The notes under the pieces: generated by a model
Seen by the model: only the letters and a program-made list of their open reading frames with translations
Database searches by the model: none
What the model was told of the DNA's origin: nothing
From: Gemmatimonadota bacterium
GTDB taxonomy: Bacteria; Gemmatimonadota; Gemmatimonadetes; Longimicrobiales; Gaopeijiaceae
Direction: 5' to 3'
Assembly: GCA_002718595.1 (NCBI GenBank)
Contig: PBFD01000004.1
Coordinates: 6,147-39,582 of the forward strand
DNA length: 33,436 nucleotides
Position numbers and translations under genes: made by a program
Part shown: positions 5,511-13,149 of the stretch, in pieces
Layout of the letters: every line of letters starts with the position of its first letter
Position numbering within the stretch: position 1 is the first letter of the stretch

Positions 5511-8200
5511 TGACGATTGAGCCACTAGGTCCAGAATCACCAGGGGAAGTATTAGCCACTCGGGCTGGTGGCAAGGCTACTCAACTAGCGACTCTCGGTC
5601 GACTCGGTTGCTCTGTCCCAAATTGGTTCTGTATTCCAGTCGAGGGTTTCGACGCTGCCTTGGCTGAGGCACAACTTGGTAACAATTTAGAAACCATTCC
5701 CACTGGGGTGTTCTCCTTACCCGTACCCAGCAAGATTTTAGAACTGATACCGGCAGCTCTCGCACAATATGAACTCAGCGAAGATTTTGTGGCAGTCAGG
5801 TCGAGCGGACTTGATGAGGACGGACTAGAACACTCATTCGCTGGACAGTTTGAGTCTTATCTGTATAGACGTGGACCGGAAGCGATTGCAGAAGCCATCG
5901 GCCGCTGTTGGGCTTCGGCTTTCTCCGAGCGTAATGTGGCTTATCGCAACGCAATCGGGAAAACTGATTCAGTACCTCGCATGGGTGTGATCATACAACG
6001 GATGATTGCTTCTGAATCAGCTGGAGTTGCTTTTTCAAGAAACCCACTAGCTCCTGGAGATCGCAAAGCACTCATCGTGGAGAGCGTTTGGGGTCAAGGA
6101 GAGGGGATTGTTAGTGGTAAATTGGACAGTGACCATTTCGTAGTAGATCGAAGTACGGGTGAATATGAGGCTAACCTGGCTACCAAGAAGACTGCGATCG
6201 TCCAAAACCCTGAGGGTGGCATACATGAGGTCACGCTTGACGATGTCCAGGCGCGAGATGCGTCTATCACTTCTGACCAAGTCCGTGAGATCGCAGACTT
6301 GGTGCTTCGCCTGGAGAGCGAACTGGGATTACCACAGGATCTCGAGTGGGCCATAGCTGATGGGCGTCTGTTCGCGCTTCAGACACGACCGATTACGACC
6401 TTACCCCCCGATGCTGTGTTCGAAGAGGACGTCGCAGGAAGTCAAGCAGTCATCTGGGACAACTCAAATATCGTTGAGAGTTACTCGGGCGTAACGACTC
6501 CTCTAACTTTTTCTCACGTGAATCATGCGTACCGTGAGGTCTACTTTCAGACGTGCGGTTTGCTGGGGGTACCACAGAGTGTGATTGAAGCCCACGAGGG
6601 TATGTTCAGCAATATGTTGGGACTTATTCGAGGGCGAATTTATTACAACTTGTTAAATTGGTACCGACTTCTCTCGCTCTTTCCCCTCTTCGGTAAGAGT
6701 GGCTCATTTATGGAAACCATGATGGGCGTCAAGCAATCGCTTGAAGAGGACCTGCAGCCAATATTCGATGCCGTTGTAGACGAGGCTCCCCAGTATGGAC
6801 GCTTCAAAAGTGTGGGGTTGATGATACGGCTCGCAGTACACATGCTCGGTGGAGCGCGTGCGAACGAGCGTTTTCTAGCAAGAGTAGACCGAGTATGTCG
6901 TCCGGTCGAAGAGGCCGACCTTACCAAACTGAACCTTCCTGACCAGATAGCCCTCTATGAGAGGTTGCTTGACGAGGTACTGAAACACTGGAAGGCACCG
7001 ATCGTCAATGACACTCGTTGTATGATTGCCTTTGGGATGCTCAAAAGCCTGACTGAAAAATGGATCGCTGGGGATGGAGACCAGGACGCTGCATCTCTTC
7101 AGAACGATCTGTTGTGTGGAAGTGGAGATCTAAAGAGCACTGAACCCATGCGCTTACTGTTGGAAATCGCGTCAGAAATTGATGGTGATGACGAGATTAG
7201 AGGGCTTCTTCTAGATCAGACTTCAGAAGAATTCTGGGAAGCGCTACAGGACGGATTTGCGCCACATCTTAAGGCTCGATTCGAGTCATACATATCTGAG
7301 TATGGTTACCGTTGTGTCGATGAGTTGAAACTTGAGACACTCGATTATCACGATCGCCCGCACATGGTAGTGGCTAGTGTTCAGGGTTATGTCCGTCACG
7401 GGGTCCCTCCAGCGGAAGAGATCGAGGAACGCAAGAGGGAGATACGTGGAGGGGCAGAGGGAGTAGTAAGGGAACGACTAACTGGCATTCGCCGGGCATA
7501 CTATTTTTCCGTGCTGCGTTGGACACGTCGGGCGGTTAGTGATAGGGAACTTCTCCGATTCGAGCGCACTCGAACATTCGGCGTTGTGCGCAGGATATTC
7601 CGAGGCATGGGGCAAAACCTGGAAGCTTTAGGGGTACTGGAAGCCGAGGGTGACGTCTTCTATCTGACAATTGATGAAATCATGGCGTTCAATGATGGAC
7701 GGGCAACAACTCTGGAACTATCGAAATTGGTCACTGCGCGTCGGGTTGAATACGAGGAATATACCAATTCAGTCGCACCTCCGAACCGGTTCCTCACAAG
7801 AGGCGCAGTCGGGGCTGTGCTGAGACATCCCAGCCTTCTCCAAAGTCTGGATCTGCTTAAGGATCTTGGATCTGACGACCCGAACGTTTTGCATGGGACG
7901 TCGTGTTGCCCAGGTGTAGTGGAAGGGCCAGTACGCGTGGCACACAGCTTTGAGGATACGGAAGGCCTAGACGGGGAGATTCTTGTTACAGAACGGACTG
8001 ATCCTGGGTGGGTGCCAGTTTTCCCAGCCTGCTCGGGACTGATTATTGAACGAGGCAGTTTGTTGTCGCACTCGGCAGTGGTCGCTCGTGAACTCGGCAT
8101 ACCTACGGTGGTAGGAATAGAAGGCAATCCCCTCGACAAACTGGAGAATGGTCAGATAGTCCATCTTGATGCGGGTAAGGGAGAGGTCAGGATCTTATGA
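5510..8200 (+). CDS. PEP-synthase-like dikinase/phosphotransferase with rifampin-phosphotransferase layout
   Basis: The protein has 896 residues from the ATG at 5510 (GGAG at 5499-5502); the frame is open further upstream but that part lies inside the UbiA gene. Residues 1-300 are an ATP-binding domain of the PPDK/PEP-synthase type: GGKATQLATLG, VAVRSSGLDEDG followed by HSFAGQFESYL, AGVAFSRNPL, WGQGEGIVSGK, and QDLEWAI followed by LQTRPIT. A long middle domain with no motif I know fills about 310-780. The C-terminal swivelling domain has GSLLSHSAVVARELGIP, with the phospho-carrier His at 854. This order matches rifampin phosphotransferases and unlike canonical PEP synthase lacks the C-terminal PEP-binding barrel. 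The likely reaction is ATP-driven transfer of a phosphate to a small molecule bound by the middle domain. In this operon the target may be an isoprenoid or lipid intermediate. Confidence 0.85.
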   Translation: MTIEPLGPESPGEVLATRAGGKATQLATLGRLGCSVPNWFCIPVEGFDAALAEAQLGNNLETIPTGVFSLPVPSKILELIPAALAQYELSEDFVAVRSSGLDEDGLEHSFAGQFESYLYRRGPEAIAEAIGRCWASAFSERNVAYRNAIGKTDSVPRMGVIIQRMIASESAGVAFSRNPLAPGDRKALIVESVWGQGEGIVSGKLDSDHFVVDRSTGEYEANLATKKTAIVQNPEGGIHEVTLDDVQARDASITSDQVREIADLVLRLESELGLPQDLEWAIADGRLFALQTRPITTLPPDAVFEEDVAGSQAVIWDNSNIVESYSGVTTPLTFSHVNHAYREVYFQTCGLLGVPQSVIEAHEGMFSNMLGLIRGRIYYNLLNWYRLLSLFPLFGKSGSFMETMMGVKQSLEEDLQPIFDAVVDEAPQYGRFKSVGLMIRLAVHMLGGARANERFLARVDRVCRPVEEADLTKLNLPDQIALYERLLDEVLKHWKAPIVNDTRCMIAFGMLKSLTEKWIAGDGDQDAASLQNDLLCGSGDLKSTEPMRLLLEIASEIDGDDEIRGLLLDQTSEEFWEALQDGFAPHLKARFESYISEYGYRCVDELKLETLDYHDRPHMVVASVQGYVRHGVPPAEEIEERKREIRGGAEGVVRERLTGIRRAYYFSVLRWTRRAVSDRELLRFERTRTFGVVRRIFRGMGQNLEALGVLEAEGDVFYLTIDEIMAFNDGRATTLELSKLVTARRVEYEEYTNSVAPPNRFLTRGAVGAVLRHPSLLQSLDLLKDLGSDDPNVLHGTSCCPGVVEGPVRVAHSFEDTEGLDGEILVTERTDPGWVPVFPACSGLIIERGSLLSHSAVVARELGIPTVVGIEGNPLDKLENGQIVHLDAGKGEVRIL

Positions 8201-9297
8201 CACTGTCCCTGATCCGTTGCTACTCGACTGTAACAGAACCAGCATCCCCTGATTTTATAGATCAATTTTATTCAGTCGGCGCCAAAATACAGGCCCATCG
8301 ACCGAAAGCTGTCACCCAGTCTTCTGGCTATCTTGGTCTGGTAATGAGCCTGGGATTAAGTCGGCCAGCAGCTCTTTTCATCGTTGAAGGTCCAGATGGG
8401 CCCGTAGCACGAGCAGGAGTTTTTCAAAGATCTTCAGCACCACGCTCTGGCGTAATCGGTCTCTATGAGACGATGCCCGATCCTGAGGGTGCTAAAGCGG
8501 CTCGACTGGTCCTAGGGGGTGCTATGGAATGGGCCTCAGATCACGATTTGGATGAAGTCTTCGCTCCAGTTGATGTAAATACTTGGTTTAAGTATCGGGT
8601 CATGTTGTATCCCGAGAAAGAGGTTTTTGCGCCTGATCCATTCAGCTGGGAGCCTACGACTCCGCCAGAGTATCAACGTCACTTCGTGGATCAAGGTTTC
8701 GAGGTGGCGGCATCGTTCGAAAGTATTGGACTGCATATCCCAGATGATGGGGAATACACTTTTGGAGATCTGCTTGCTAGGACAAAATCAGGTTATGACA
8801 GTGCAATTACGTCGGGACTTCGAATCGAACGCCTCAGTTCGGAAGAGGTGCAAGAGGTATTACCTGCTGTGCATGTGCTTTGCGATGACGCTTTCGCAGA
8901 GAACCTCCTATTTGAACCAATTCCCCTACAGGCCTTTCAGGCGCTCTACGGAGAAGCGTTAGCTGGCATGCCCAAGCACTACACATTCCTAGCACGTGGC
9001 CAAGAGGACCAGATTGCTGGGTTCTTATTTGCCTTTCCCGATCGTGATTGGCTTGTGTTCAAAACGATAGCAGTTGCATCGGACATGAGGGGCAGACGTC
9101 TAGGGACGGCCCTGATGCACGCTGTGTATCGTGAAGCAGATCGAGCAGATCTCCGGCGCTTCATCACGGCACTCGTTCATCAGGACAACGTGAGTAGATT
9201 TTTGTTAGATCCAGAAAAGATGCCAGGTGTTGAGACTTGGACTCGGCGATATGAGTTGCTACGAAAGTGCGTTTCACCTGGAGCATCTAACTTATGA
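8197..9297 (+). CDS. double-domain GNAT-type acyltransferase
   Basis: The protein has 366 residues and overlaps the previous gene by four bases (ATGA), which implies coupled translation. The C-terminal half (about 215-350) is a recognisable GNAT fold: a strand with IAGFLFAF, then TIAVASDMRGRRLGTALM, whose R-x-x-x-G-T segment is the acetyl-CoA pyrophosphate-binding motif. The N-terminal half also looks GNAT-like. It has GLYETMPDPEGAKAARLVLGG and WASDHDLDEVFAPVD, as in a bacterial group where the first half carries GFFE...A..LL..A..WL..G. The donor could be acetyl-CoA or a longer acyl-CoA; the acceptor amine or hydroxyl is unknown. Within the operon a BtaA-like enzyme would supply a free amino group, an attractive but unproven acceptor. 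Confidence 0.75.
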   Translation: MTLSLIRCYSTVTEPASPDFIDQFYSVGAKIQAHRPKAVTQSSGYLGLVMSLGLSRPAALFIVEGPDGPVARAGVFQRSSAPRSGVIGLYETMPDPEGAKAARLVLGGAMEWASDHDLDEVFAPVDVNTWFKYRVMLYPEKEVFAPDPFSWEPTTPPEYQRHFVDQGFEVAASFESIGLHIPDDGEYTFGDLLARTKSGYDSAITSGLRIERLSSEEVQEVLPAVHVLCDDAFAENLLFEPIPLQAFQALYGEALAGMPKHYTFLARGQEDQIAGFLFAFPDRDWLVFKTIAVASDMRGRRLGTALMHAVYREADRADLRRFITALVHQDNVSRFLLDPEKMPGVETWTRRYELLRKCVSPGASNL

Positions 9298-9333
9298 GAG
9301 CATCCCCCAAACTTTTAATGAATAAGGAGGCAC

Positions 9334-10623
9334 ATGCCTATTCCATATAACCTTGCCGCAGAGATCGCGCGACGACTGAGTAAAGGTGCAGACGTTGCCG
9401 ATCTCAAGGATGCTCTCGCACCCACTTCACATGAAGAGCGTCCAGTTTCGCCATCGGTGCCTGCGCGAGGTGAGACTACCGATGAAGCGGTACGGAAGAG
9501 GATTGAGTTCCTCGAAGAGTTTGCTGGTCCCTTACCCCATCTTTCAGGGGAAGCTCCACAACCAGGAGCGGAGGAACTGGCCGGAAACATCGAGAATTTA
9601 ATTGGGATGACGTCCATCCCCACTGGAGTTGCAGGCCCCTTGCGCATCAACGGCCTCCATGCACATGGAGATTTCTATGTTCCCATGGCGACGTCGGAAG
9701 GGGCTTTGGTGGCTAGCTATTCCAGGGGAGCGAAAATTGTGACGCTTGCTGGTGGGGCCTCATGCCTGACTACAGTTGAGCAGGTTCAGAGAGCACCTGG
9801 CTTCGTATTCGATACGATGGCTGAAGCAATACAGTTCACTGCCTGGTTAGTTGGAGAATTTGAACGAATACGTGAGGTTGCTGAGAGCACCACCCAGCAC
9901 GGTCGACTGGTAAACATGCGTGTGCAACCCCAAGCCAACTTCGTCTACTTGATTCTGGACTTCTATCCCGGAGATGCAGCTGGGCAGAATATGGTAACCT
10001 TTGCGGCACAGGCTGCATGTGAAGATCTAGTCCAGCGCACGCCTATAGTGCCACGACAGTGGGTGATTGATTCGAATATGTCGGGGGATAAGAAGGGTAC
10101 ATCACTAAGTTTCTTCGACACTCGAGGACGACACACCACGGCCGAGGTGACGCTTCCTCGAGCGCTAGTGAAGGAACGCCTCAGGACTACACCGGAACGG
10201 ATTGGGGATGCCTGGCGCATGGGTGTAATTGGAGGCATCCAAACGGGTTCGATTGGCGTAAGTGGACACGTGGCGAACGCGGTTGCCGCAGTTTTTCTGG
10301 CGTGCGGACAAGATGTTGCTTGTGTGAGCGAAGCTAGCACGGCGTTACACCGTATGGAGGCGACTGAAACGGGTGATCTTTATGCCTGTGTGACTATGCC
10401 CAATCTGATCCTGGGCACGGTGGGCGGCGGTACCCGTCTACCGACAGCGACTGAGTCGCTGCGCATTCTCGGATGCTTAGGGGATGACGGTGCAGCAAAG
10501 CTTTCAGAAATCACGGCGGGGCTTGCACTAGCTGGGGAAATTTCAATCATGGCTGCAATGGCTACAGGGGAATTCGCTCAAGCTCATCAGGCTTTGGGAC
10601 GTCCGAAGCAAAACTCAGAATGA
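9334..10623 (+). CDS. HMG-CoA reductase (class I-like)
   Basis: The protein has 429 residues; ATG at 9334 follows AAGGAGG with a short 3-base gap. The enzyme reduces HMG-CoA to mevalonate with two NAD(P)H. Matches to the family: ENLIGMTSIPTGVAGPL at 87-103, SEGALVAS with catalytic Glu122, DKK with Lys253, GQD with Asp327, and near the C-terminus GEFAQAHQALGR with His418, which lines up with the catalytic His of the human SHMxHNR segment. The dinucleotide-binding motif reads GDAAGQNM (213-220) where class I enzymes usually have GDAMGMNM. There is no N-terminal membrane region. All four catalytic residues are present, so it should be active. No other mevalonate-pathway gene is in the window; those must lie elsewhere, or the enzyme makes mevalonate for another use. 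Confidence 0.93.
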   Translation: MPIPYNLAAEIARRLSKGADVADLKDALAPTSHEERPVSPSVPARGETTDEAVRKRIEFLEEFAGPLPHLSGEAPQPGAEELAGNIENLIGMTSIPTGVAGPLRINGLHAHGDFYVPMATSEGALVASYSRGAKIVTLAGGASCLTTVEQVQRAPGFVFDTMAEAIQFTAWLVGEFERIREVAESTTQHGRLVNMRVQPQANFVYLILDFYPGDAAGQNMVTFAAQAACEDLVQRTPIVPRQWVIDSNMSGDKKGTSLSFFDTRGRHTTAEVTLPRALVKERLRTTPERIGDAWRMGVIGGIQTGSIGVSGHVANAVAAVFLACGQDVACVSEASTALHRMEATETGDLYACVTMPNLILGTVGGGTRLPTATESLRILGCLGDDGAAKLSEITAGLALAGEISIMAAMATGEFAQAHQALGRPKQNSE

Positions 10624-10636
10624 TGAGGATTTTACG

Positions 10637-11758
10637 ATGAACAGTGATACTAAAGTAGGCTCTGATAGACCCATCGAGGAGCGGGCAGCTTTTGACGCCA
10701 TTCGCTACGGTAGCGTATGGGAAGATGCTGATGTTTTGTGCGAGGCCCTTGCTCCCGTTGCAAAAGGTGGACGCCTGCTAACCATTGCCTCCTCTGGAGA
10801 CAATGCTCTGGCGCTCCTCACGCTCGACCCTGCGGAAGTGGTCGCTGTTGACCTGAGTCCAGCCCAACTAGCCTGTGTCTCGATTCGGGTGGCTGCCTTC
10901 TCTGAATTGGAAGATGAAGCCCTCCTAGACTTCCTTGGCGTAACTCCCTCGGCGAACCGAGAAGAGACGTACAAGCGTCTTAGAACCGTAATGCCAGACT
11001 ATGCACGTGCCTTCTGGGACGCACATCTTGATCTGGTGCGGGAGGGAGTGATCCACGCCGGAAAATTCGAGGCTTACTTCTCCATGTTCCGCAGAAGGCT
11101 CCTGCCACTGATACATCCTAAGCGCCGTGTGGAAGGCTTGCTTCAGCCACGCTCCCCGGAAGAGAGAAGACGCTTCTATAGTGAGGTTTGGGACACTTGG
11201 CGCTGGCGATTCCTTTTCAGGCTCTTCTTCAATCGTTGGGTTTGTGGCCGGCTGGGTCGGGATCCAGCGTTTTTCGAACACGTTGAAGGCCCCATTGCCA
11301 CTAGAATGCTTGCCCGCACAAAGCACGCGTTCAGCGAGCTACCCACTGACACAAATCCGTACCTAACCTATGTCATGACTGGGAACTATAGATCTGGTGC
11401 ACTTCCACGCTATTTGCGCCCCGAATACCGGGGAATTGTTCGCGAACGAATCTCCCGAATTCGTACATTACTCGGTCCAGCAGAAAAAGCTGAAGGGCCT
11501 TTTGATGGGTTCAATCTTTCGGACATATTTGAATATATGAGTTCGACGGAACATGAGCGTGTTTACACAGCACTGTTGGATTCTGCAGCACTCCGTGCAC
11601 GTCTTGCCTACTGGAATCTCTTTGTGCCTCGTACGGCTCCACCTGCATTGAGAGACCGTTCCGGGCCACTACTGGAGCTTTCCAAAAACCTGCATTCTAA
11701 GGATCTGGCGTGGTTCTACCAGTCATTCCATGTCGATGAGGTGTCTGATGTGGGGTGA
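10637..11758 (+). CDS. DUF3419 / BtaA-like S-adenosylmethionine 3-amino-3-carboxypropyl transferase
   Basis: The protein has 373 residues; the ATG at 10637 is preceded by GAGG with an 8-base gap. The N-terminal RYGSVWEDADVLCEAL and the SAM-site segment LLTIASSGDNALALLTLDPAEV-VAVDLSPAQLAC (residues 47-80) are the hallmark of the DUF3419/BtaA family. In BtaA the aminocarboxypropyl group of SAM is moved to diacylglycerol, making the homoserine ether precursor of betaine lipids. Length and the later FDGFNLSDIFEYMS segment also agree. The methylase BtaB that completes the betaine lipid is not in this window. The product may therefore stay as a homoserine-type head group, or the acceptor is a different lipid. 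The last 11 bases overlap the next gene start. Confidence 0.85.
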   Translation: MNSDTKVGSDRPIEERAAFDAIRYGSVWEDADVLCEALAPVAKGGRLLTIASSGDNALALLTLDPAEVVAVDLSPAQLACVSIRVAAFSELEDEALLDFLGVTPSANREETYKRLRTVMPDYARAFWDAHLDLVREGVIHAGKFEAYFSMFRRRLLPLIHPKRRVEGLLQPRSPEERRRFYSEVWDTWRWRFLFRLFFNRWVCGRLGRDPAFFEHVEGPIATRMLARTKHAFSELPTDTNPYLTYVMTGNYRSGALPRYLRPEYRGIVRERISRIRTLLGPAEKAEGPFDGFNLSDIFEYMSSTEHERVYTALLDSAALRARLAYWNLFVPRTAPPALRDRSGPLLELSKNLHSKDLAWFYQSFHVDEVSDVG

Positions 11759-13124
11759 ACTTGTTAGGGCGTTATTAGTCGGGGCAAGCTTCCTTCTGAT
11801 CTTTGGTCTTGCTGAGCTTTGGAGAAAATTTGGGCACCCCTCCGTGGAACTCAGCAGAAAGTCGGTACACTTCACAGGAGGGCTTATAGTACTGGCATTT
11901 CCTTGGATTTTCGATAGCCGATGGACTGTGATTGGCCTAGTTGCGGTGTTCGCTTTCTTGATATGGGGCACAGAGAAGGTCGGCCTTCTCAAGAGTATAC
12001 ATGGTGTAACAAGGGATACTGAAGGAGGACTGTTTTATCCGCTTGCAGTGGGTCTTCTGTTTGTCCTGGCATACGATAGTCCCTCATTCTATTTGGCTGC
12101 CGCTCTGACACTGATTGTGTCCGATGCAGCAGCTGCAATTCTGGGTACCCGTTACGGTACAACAATCTACTCGGTGGAGGAGGATCGTCGTTCACTTGAA
12201 GGCTCGGTATCCTTTTTCGTGATTACGTTTCTGGTAGTGCACCTCCCGCTGCTCCTAATGACCGACATCGATCCTGCAGTAAGCGTAATTTTGGCGTTAT
12301 TAGTTTCAATCATCGTGACACTTCTTGAGGGAGTGAGTCTCCGTGGTTCTGACAACGTCATTGTACCGATGGCAACCTTTTACCTTTTGATACGATTCGC
12401 ATCAGATGATTCTGGTATAATTGCTGCCCATCTTTTAGCACTGTTCGCAATTTTGGCCCTTGTGGGTTTGTTCGGCCTGGCTTCAAAATTACTGCGCACT
12501 AGCGGAGTGATGGCAGCAACACTTTTCTTCTATTCGGTATATCTTTTTGGTGGGCCGGGGTGGATCGTTGCACCAGCCATCGCCTTCATATCAGTGGTGG
12601 CTGTGCGCTATGCTCTGCGTGACAGTGGCATTCGACATGATGCCCAACACCAGGTGCTTGCTACCTTGTACGCAGTCATCGCCCTACTGGTTATCCTCGT
12701 AGTTCATGACGTGCTTCCGCGAGTAATGTCGGGTCCAGAATGGCTATTAAACGGAGAGGCATTTCAGGCACCGTTTGTGGGTGTAGTTGCGGGACAATTT
12801 ACTATGATGTTAATCACACAGTTCAGTCCGTTTCAGCCGGGGAGCCGAGAGCCCACATCCATTGCTATGACGGTGGGGCTTCTCGGCTTGGCTTTGTGTC
12901 TCGTGGCACCGCTGGGTCTGGGTTCAACGGGAGAGCTGACTTTAGCATCATTCGGAACAGCCACGGCCATCGCAACAGTTGCGACCCTTCTCTACTGGCT
13001 TATGAGGAAACTGCCTGGTTGGCCTTCGCGAACGCCATGGAATATGAGGCTTCAAGCTGTATGCATCATATTCGCCACTCTCGTGGTGATGCCTGTTCAT
13101 TTCTGGATCTTGGGTGGGGGGTAA
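11748..13124 (+). CDS. phytol/dolichol kinase-like protein fused to DUF92-like domain
   Basis: This is a polytopic membrane protein of 458 residues. Of the three in-frame ATGs (11730, 11736, 11748) I prefer 11748, because GAGG at 11738-11741 stands 6 bases before it. Residues 1-215 match the VTE5/SEC59/DGK1 kinase family: RKSVHFTGG (38-45), SDAAAAILGTRYG (125-137), RSLEGSVSFF (148-157) and EGVSLRGSDNVIVP (194-207). Residues 248-458 resemble DUF92/TMEM19/VTE6: LLRTSGVMAATLF then FGGPGW, and RHDAQHQVLAT (296-306). In plants VTE5 phosphorylates phytol and VTE6 phosphorylates phytyl phosphate, so the fusion could make a prenyl diphosphate from an alcohol. The DUF92 acidic segment (D-T-x-A-S-E type) appears as TMMLITQF, so the second activity may be lost. 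The C-terminal call is tentative. Confidence 0.8.
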   Translation: MWGELVRALLVGASFLLIFGLAELWRKFGHPSVELSRKSVHFTGGLIVLAFPWIFDSRWTVIGLVAVFAFLIWGTEKVGLLKSIHGVTRDTEGGLFYPLAVGLLFVLAYDSPSFYLAAALTLIVSDAAAAILGTRYGTTIYSVEEDRRSLEGSVSFFVITFLVVHLPLLLMTDIDPAVSVILALLVSIIVTLLEGVSLRGSDNVIVPMATFYLLIRFASDDSGIIAAHLLALFAILALVGLFGLASKLLRTSGVMAATLFFYSVYLFGGPGWIVAPAIAFISVVAVRYALRDSGIRHDAQHQVLATLYAVIALLVILVVHDVLPRVMSGPEWLLNGEAFQAPFVGVVAGQFTMMLITQFSPFQPGSREPTSIAMTVGLLGLALCLVAPLGLGSTGELTLASFGTATAIATVATLLYWLMRKLPGWPSRTPWNMRLQAVCIIFATLVVMPVHFWILGGG

Positions 13125-13149
13125 TGATAGAGTATCGGAGGGAGTCATC

